Shown: one piece after another, positions 59,591 through 64,000 of the stretch | How the letters are laid out: the number at the start of each line of letters is the position of its first letter | How positions within the stretch are numbered: the first letter of the stretch is position 1 | From: Paenibacillus tengchongensis | GTDB taxonomy: Bacteria; Bacillota; Bacilli; Paenibacillales; Paenibacillaceae | Assembly: GCF_008973665.1 (NCBI RefSeq) | Contig: NZ_WACP01000005.1 | Location: forward strand, 248,001-312,000 | Reading direction: 5' to 3' | Length of the DNA stretch: 64,000 nt | The notes under the pieces: generated by a model | The model's input: only the letters and a program-made list of their open reading frames with translations | Told to the model about the DNA's origin: nothing | Databases searched by the model: none | Position numbers and translations under genes: made by a program

Positions 59591-60712
59591 GTGCAGAAAG
59601 TCAAGTACATAACGGATGTTGCCGAGCTGGATCGGCTGCCGGAAAAGGACCGGTTCAAGCTGAAGAAAGTGGCCGACCGCTTCGATTTCCGGGTCAATGA
59701 CTATTATTTGTCGCTGATCGACTGGGAGGACCCGCAGGACCCGATCCGCAGACTGGTCATCCCGAATGAAGGAGAGCTGCAGGAATACGGCTGCTGGGAT
59801 GCTTCCGATGAGGAAAGCAATTACGTCGTGCCGGGCTGCCAGCACAAATACGGAACCACCGCCCTGCTGGTCGTCTCTGAGGCTTGCGGCGCCTATTGCC
59901 GCTATTGCTTCCGCAAACGCCTTTTCCGGGGCGAAGCCAATGAAGCCCGGAATGATGTATCCGCAGGCATCCGCTATATTGCCGCCCACCCCGAAATCAA
60001 CAACGTGCTGCTAACCGGCGGAGATTCCCTGATGCTCTCAACAAAGAAGCTCCGCTCGATCATTGAACAGCTCCGGGCCATTGAGCATGTCCGGATCATC
60101 CGGCTGGGCTCGAAGCTGCCTGTGTTTAACCCGATGCGTATTTACCAGGACGAAGAGCTGCTTGCGACGATCCGCGAGCACTCCACCGCCGAGAAACGGA
60201 TTTATGTCATGGCCCATGTCGATCACCCGCGCGAGATTACGCCGGAGGCCCGCCTTGCTTTCACCGCACTGCATGAAGCGGGGGCCATTGTCGTTAACCA
60301 GACGCCAGTGGTCAGAGGCATCAACGACGATCCCCGCGTGCTGGGCGAGCTGCTCGACCAGCTATCCTGGGCCGGTGTTACGCCTTACTATTTCTTTATC
60401 AACCGGCCGATCGCCGGGAACCGTGATTTTGCCCTGCCGCTGGCCGAGGTATACCGGGTGGTGGAGGAAGCGAAGGCCCGGACCTCGGGACTTGGCAAAA
60501 GAGTCCGCCTCTCCATGAGCCACACCACCGGCAAAATCGAAATCCTTGCCATTGAAAACGGCAAGGCTTATCTCAAATATCACCAGTCCAAAGCCGGCGA
60601 CTATGGCAAGTTCATGATTCTCGATTGTCCGCCGGACGCCGAATGGTTCGACGACCTGCCGGGCAGCGGGAAATATACGGCCCGCTGCTTAAAGGTACCG
60701 CAGCACAGCTGA
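59591..60712 (+). CDS. KamA-like radical SAM protein, substrate unknown
   Basis: A 373-residue radical SAM enzyme of the KamA family. The cluster is C99-x3-C103-x2-C106 (CGAYCRYC), the SAM GGE-like motif is TGGD (142-145), and K315 in SHTTGK is the candidate PLP lysine. The DAPGGGGK motif around the PLP lysine of lysine 2,3-aminomutase is absent, as is the QCDL segment; the equivalent positions are Ser308 and NRP. Those are the acidic residues that bind lysine, so the substrate probably differs. It is shorter than LAM (416) and lacks its extended N-terminus. GTG start 59591 with AAGGAG nine bases before. Controlled by the c-di-AMP riboswitch. Confidence 0.87.
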   Translation: MQKVKYITDVAELDRLPEKDRFKLKKVADRFDFRVNDYYLSLIDWEDPQDPIRRLVIPNEGELQEYGCWDASDEESNYVVPGCQHKYGTTALLVVSEACGAYCRYCFRKRLFRGEANEARNDVSAGIRYIAAHPEINNVLLTGGDSLMLSTKKLRSIIEQLRAIEHVRIIRLGSKLPVFNPMRIYQDEELLATIREHSTAEKRIYVMAHVDHPREITPEARLAFTALHEAGAIVVNQTPVVRGINDDPRVLGELLDQLSWAGVTPYYFFINRPIAGNRDFALPLAEVYRVVEEAKARTSGLGKRVRLSMSHTTGKIEILAIENGKAYLKYHQSKAGDYGKFMILDCPPDAEWFDDLPGSGKYTARCLKVPQHS

Positions 60713-60734
60713 CCCACCGAAGCTGACCCACCGA

Positions 60735-60783
60735 AGCAGCCCCTGCCCGCCACCCTGGCGGACGCAGAGGCTGCTTTGCTGTT
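60735..60783 (+). terminator. Terminator of the kamA-like gene
   Basis: AGCAGCC, CTGC and CCGCC pair in order with GGCGG, GCAG and GGCTGCT, an interrupted stem of 16 pairs, followed by TTGCTGTT. It starts 22 bp after the stop. Confidence 0.72.
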
Positions 60784-60795
60784 GGACCCGGCTGC

Positions 60796-60915
60796 TTATG
60801 GGAACAGCTTGGCCACAAGTTCCCGGCGGCTGCCCACGCCGGTCTTGGCAAAGATCGCCTTCAGATGGTCCTGTACTGGCCCTGACACCAGCAGAGCCGT
60901 CGATAGCGTTCCGTA
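60796..60915 (-). pseudogene. Remnant of a LuxR-type regulator
   Basis: Read on the reverse strand the frame ends in VQDHLKAIFAKTGVGSRREL and VAKLFP before a TAA, which is the C-terminal half of a LuxR-type helix-turn-helix. Above it the frame meets a stop at 60916 and has no start or first recognition helix, so the rest of the gene has been lost. It lies between the kamA-like gene and the two-component genes. Confidence 0.68.
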
Positions 60916-60935
60916 TTATGCGCTGACGGCATCGC

Positions 60936-61988
60936 CTACACCTGATCCGGAGTCTCCCGGGGCAGATCTATAGTAAAGGTGCAGCCTAGCCCCGGCGCAC
61001 TGTCCACTGTGATGCGGCCATGGCTGAGCTCCACAATCCGTCTGGCGAGCGGAAGTCCCAGTCCGTTGCCGTCCCGGGTCCGCGATTTGTCGCCCCGGTA
61101 GAACTTCTCGAAGACATGCCTGCGGACTTCGGGATCCATGCCGATGCCGCTGTCTTTTACCGATACCAGGATGTTCCCCTCCTCTTCGGACAGGGTTATC
61201 GCGATGTTGCCGCCGTGATGCGAGAACTTAACCGCATTGCCGATGACGTTAAGCCATACCTGCATGAGCAACTCCTCGCTGCCGAAATATTCGGTATCGG
61301 CCAGCTGAAGGTCCAGGCTCAGCAGCTTGCGGCTCCACTCCGGCTCCAGCAGCAGGAGCGCTTCGCGGATCTGCTCGTCGAGCCGGAAATACGCCTGTTC
61401 GATCAGAATCTCCTGATTTTCCAGCTTGGAGAGCTTCAGAATATTGGAGGTCAGCTGGGACAGCTGCCGGGTGCTGCTGATAATTTTGCCGGCGTAATCC
61501 TCCCGCTCCCCTGCCTCCACATCCTTGTCCTGAAGCAAGGTGGCATAGCCTTCGATTGCCGTAAGCGGCGTCTTGAACTCATGGGATACATTGGTGACAA
61601 AATCATTGCGCAGCGTCTCAATCCCCTGCAGCTCCTGGACCATCTTATTAAAGTCCCGCGACATATCGGCGAACTCCTCGATTTTGTAATTCTCGTACAG
61701 GCGGACACCGAAATTGCCCTTGGCCACCTCGCGGGTCGCTTCCCGCAGCTTGCTGATCGGGTACAGAATCCGGTTGCCCATCAGTGCGGTAATGATCGTG
61801 CCGGTGAGAATGCCCGACAGCAGGATGACGAGCAGAAACCAGAAGGTGTCGAACAGCCGCTTTTCCACCAGGTTGAACTTTACAATGACCACGGTCAGGA
61901 TCAGCGTGAAGCCCATGGAAATGAGCAGGATGAGAAAGACCAGCAGCACAAGCGCGACCCAGAGATTGCCGAACCTGCTGTTCTTCAT
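60936..61988 (-). CDS. Sensor histidine kinase
   Basis: A 350-residue membrane kinase. Two transmembrane segments (about 10-33 and 45-70) enclose a loop of only about a dozen residues, so there is little extracellular sensor. A HAMP domain follows, then the H box NVSHEFKTPLTAIEGYA, N box NVIGNAVKFS, and the G1 and G2 boxes DSGIGM and GNGLGL. Its ATG overlaps the response regulator stop by 4 bp. A short-loop sensor next to an ABC exporter suggests sensing in the membrane, perhaps through the transporter. Confidence 0.92.
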   Translation of the reverse strand: MKNSRFGNLWVALVLLVFLILLISMGFTLILTVVIVKFNLVEKRLFDTFWFLLVILLSGILTGTIITALMGNRILYPISKLREATREVAKGNFGVRLYENYKIEEFADMSRDFNKMVQELQGIETLRNDFVTNVSHEFKTPLTAIEGYATLLQDKDVEAGEREDYAGKIISSTRQLSQLTSNILKLSKLENQEILIEQAYFRLDEQIREALLLLEPEWSRKLLSLDLQLADTEYFGSEELLMQVWLNVIGNAVKFSHHGGNIAITLSEEEGNILVSVKDSGIGMDPEVRRHVFEKFYRGDKSRTRDGNGLGLPLARRIVELSHGRITVDSAPGLGCTFTIDLPRETPDQV

Positions 61989-62659
61989 GACTGCCGGACC
62001 GCCTTGTAGCCGAGTCCCCGCACCGTCACAATGTCAAACTCCGGAACCTCCCGGAACCGTTCGCGCAGGCGGTTGATATGCACATCGACCGTCCGGGCGT
62101 CGGTTTCCGAGTCTAAGCCCCAAATCTCGTCCATCAGCTGCTGACGGGTAAAAATTTTATTCGGATAAGCAACCAGCTTATACAGCAGATAGAACTCCTT
62201 CTGCGGCAGCAGTACGCTTTCCCCGCCGCGCCATACCGTAACGGAATCATAATCGAGCGTCACCTCGCCCAGCGTCAGCCTTCGCTCGTTCACAATCTGT
62301 GCCCTCCGCAGCAGTGCGCCTACGCGCAGCACCATTTCATTGATATCAATCGGCTTCACCATATAATCGTCCGTGCCCACGAGAAAGCCGCGCTTCTTAT
62401 CCTGAAAGCTGTCCTTGGCTGTAATCATGAGCACCGGCATATTGTAACCCGAACCGCGCAGCCGTCCGATCAGCTCGAACCCGTCGACATTCGGCATCAT
62501 AATATCGGAGATCACCAGATCGATATGCTCCGCTTCCAGCACATCAAGCGCCCTTTGACCATCTTCGGCGGCAACCGCCTTATACCCCTGCTTCTCCAGC
62601 ACCGTGCAGATCAGCTCGCACAGCGTCTCATTGTCCTCCACCACGAGGATGGTAATCAT
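61985..62659 (-). CDS. OmpR-family response regulator
   Basis: A 224-residue regulator. The receiver has the acidic pocket EDN, phospho-acceptor Asp in LVISDIMMPN, Thr in MITAKD and Lys in VKPI. The winged helix ends with DARTVDVHINRLRER and RGLGYKAV. Start ATG 62659 behind AAAAGGGG; an in-frame GTG three codons earlier overlaps that site. It is translated together with the kinase. The divergent ABC transporter is the obvious target. Confidence 0.93.
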   Translation of the reverse strand: MITILVVEDNETLCELICTVLEKQGYKAVAAEDGQRALDVLEAEHIDLVISDIMMPNVDGFELIGRLRGSGYNMPVLMITAKDSFQDKKRGFLVGTDDYMVKPIDINEMVLRVGALLRRAQIVNERRLTLGEVTLDYDSVTVWRGGESVLLPQKEFYLLYKLVAYPNKIFTRQQLMDEIWGLDSETDARTVDVHINRLRERFREVPEFDIVTVRGLGYKAVRQS

Positions 62660-63011
62660 CCGGCCCACCCCTTTTCGCTATAGCATCGTCTAAATTATAT
62701 TATCATGCCGCCGGAGCGGCCAGTTGATGTTCAGTTCATATTTGTGTGTTATGATCCTTTCATCTTAGGCAGCTTTATAAGATGAACTTTGAACAATATA
62801 TTAGGGTTGCACGTAGCTGCGTGGAATGTTTGGACTTACGGCCGCTGTTGTCCCCAGATTTCTTAATTTTAACCCGCTGTTCGGATTGAAATCCGGTGAC
62901 AAAGGCGGACGCTGCCGCTCCTCCAGTTCCAAACCTCCCCTCCGCCACTTTCCCTTGTTATTATTTCATCGTTCATCTTGTATAGCAGATTCGAAAGGAA
63001 GGTTCACCCCC
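62660..63011. other. 352-bp divergent promoter region
   Basis: It lies between the response regulator gene (reverse) and the ABC transporter (forward). A possible ABC promoter is TTGTTA at 62955 with TTGTAT 17 bases later. GTTCA occurs at about 62731, 62736 and 62971, and GATGAACTTTGAAC near 62780; these could be parts of a response regulator site, but the pattern is weak. No open frame of merit. Confidence 0.4.
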
Positions 63012-64000
63012 ATGCTTCAATTGAAAAATATCAAGAAAAGCTACACCACCGGCGATTTCACGCAGGTGGCGCTCGACAACGTCAGCCTCAATCTGCGGGA
63101 GAACGAATTCGTGGCCATCCTCGGGCCCAGCGGCTCGGGCAAGACCACCTGCCTCAATATTATCGGCGGACTGGACCAGTACGACAGCGGCGATCTGATC
63201 ATCAACGGCAAATCGACGCAGAACTTCAGCGACAGCGACTGGGACGCATACCGCAACAACAGCGTCGGCTTCATCTTCCAGAGCTACAACCTGATCAGCC
63301 ACCTCAGCATTATGGATAATGTCGAGATGGGCATGACGCTGAGCGGCGTACCTTCCGCCGAGAAGCGGGAGAAGGCCCGCAAGGTGCTGGAGCGGGTCGG
63401 CCTGAAGGACCATCTGCACAAGAAGCCGAACCAGCTGTCCGGCGGGCAGATGCAGCGCGTGGCCATCGCCCGGGCGCTGGCGAACGATCCCGATATCATT
63501 CTCGCCGATGAACCGACCGGCGCGCTGGATACCGGAACCAGCGAACAGATTATGGAGCTGATCAAGGAGATCGCCAAGGACAAGCTGGTGGTCATGGTTA
63601 CGCATAATCCGGAGCTGGCCGCCCGTTACACCGACCGCACCGTGGAATTCCGCGACGGCCAGATCATCTCCGACACCGATCCGCTGCCCGACCAGAAGAT
63701 CAGCTCCGCCTATAAGCTCAAGAAGACATCGATGAGCTTCCTGACCGCGCTGAAGCTGTCCGGCAAGAATATCCTGACCAAGAAATGGCGGACGACGCTG
63801 ACCGCCTTTGCGTCAAGCATCGGGATTATCGGCATCGCGCTGATCCTCTCCCTGTCCAACGGCTTCAATAAACAAATCAACAACTACGAGGCCGGCGCTT
63901 TATCGAACTTTCCGGTCATGATCAACCATTCCGCCGTCAGTATGGACCGGGCGGCGGCTATGTCGGAGGACCCGACTGACGGATTGACGGAGTTCACCGA
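63012..64000 (+). CDS. MacB-like ABC transporter, ATPase-permease fusion (3' end outside window)
   Basis: The first 329 residues are seen. The ATPase part (1-225) has Walker A GPSGSGKT, signature [15 protein letters not shown] and Walker [13 protein letters not shown], which is the LolD/MacB/FtsE type. After a linker, an FtsX/MacB-like permease begins with a transmembrane segment near 262-280 ([15 protein letters not shown]), and the outer domain has just started at the edge. RBS AGGAAGG before ATG 63012. Fused proteins like this export peptides or antibiotics. The divergent two-component system probably controls it. Confidence 0.9.
   Translation, partial: MLQLKNIKKSYTTGDFTQVALDNVSLNLRENEFVAILGPSGSGKTTCLNIIGGLDQYDSGDLIINGKSTQNFSDSDWDAYRNNSVGFIFQSYNLISHLSIMDNVEMGMTLSGVPSAEKREKARKVLERVGLKDHLHKKPNQLSGGQMQRVAIARALANDPDIILADEPTGALDTGTSEQIMELIKEIAKDKLVVMVTHNPELAARYTDRTVEFRDGQIISDTDPLPDQKISSAYKLKKTSMSFLTALKLSGKNILTKKWRTTLTAFASSIGIIGIALILSLSNGFNKQINNYEAGALSNFPVMINHSAVSMDRAAAMSEDPTDGLTEFT

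Noticed and set aside
59282..60712. Nepsilon-acetyl-beta-lysine (ablA-ablB) osmolyte operon
   Set aside because: No acetyltransferase follows the kamA-like gene and the lysine-binding acidic residues are missing. The nearby GNAT gene belongs to a different, MarR-linked transcript upstream of the riboswitch promoter.
1..64000. CRISPR arrays, insertion sequences, prophage or integrative element boundaries
   Set aside because: I found no regularly spaced repeats, transposase, integrase or recombinase genes, and no tRNA-linked direct repeats. The two decayed genes look like local deletions.

Overview
The window reads as a chromosomal segment of a spore-forming, moderately GC-rich Bacillota, most likely Paenibacillus. 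Evidence: strong GGAGG ribosome binding sites with many GTG and TTG starts, an Amj-type lipid II flippase, a YfiT/BstA-type DinB protein, a Bacillus-type PdxK, CcpA-like cre sequences, a ydaO (c-di-AMP) riboswitch and many small regulators next to the genes they probably control. There are no rRNA, tRNA, CRISPR, insertion-sequence or phage genes. It looks like ordinary accessory-rich chromosome, with two decayed genes.

Layout. 1-11 kb: a lipoprotein (cut by the window edge), cysK, a chemoreceptor, a seven-repeat RCC1-like protein, two GNAT acetyltransferases, a Crp/Fnr regulator, a DUF4173 membrane protein, an SgrR-like regulator and a DinB protein. 11-14 kb: an ABC-2 exporter operon. 14-20 kb: malic enzyme with a small P-loop kinase and a lipoprotein; a TetR regulator divergent from an AcuI/YhdH-type reductase, with a clear operator over the -35 box; a cupin protein. 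20-28 kb: a nucleotide second-messenger neighbourhood (GGDEF diguanylate cyclase, small (p)ppGpp synthetase, HD-GYP protein) with YfiT-like, HAD and intracellular GH9 genes, then signal peptidase I. 28-38 kb: an SDR, a secreted coiled-coil protein behind a leader hairpin, amj, DUF2809, Nudix, two small hydrophilic proteins, lrgAB, a nitroreductase/HxlR divergent pair, and a TIM-barrel epimerase-like gene. 38-44 kb: two glycosyltransferases flank a group of unusual proteins (Asp-box propeller, two paralogous beta-rich proteins, SGNH hydrolase) that could belong to the spore surface. 45-51 kb: ECF sigma/anti-sigma pair, pdxK, a J-like membrane protein, a collapsed chemoreceptor-like pseudogene, and a Hanks-type kinase convergent with a tiny Ser/His-rich protein. 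51-57 kb: ferredoxin, then a complete L-fucose operon (fucI, RhaB-type kinase, fucA, fucU) divergent from a DeoR regulator, with a cre site and a repeat array between them. 57-64 kb: MarR/GNAT/YczE group, a c-di-AMP riboswitch with its own promoter and terminator in front of a KamA-like radical SAM gene, a LuxR remnant, a two-component system and a divergent MacB-like ABC transporter cut by the window end.

The most interesting item is the riboswitch-controlled KamA-like gene at 59.3-60.7 kb. The RNA is a recognisable ydaO element. The enzyme keeps the radical SAM cysteines and a candidate PLP lysine but lacks the acidic residues that lysine 2,3-aminomutase uses to hold lysine, so its substrate, and the reason c-di-AMP should control it, are open questions.
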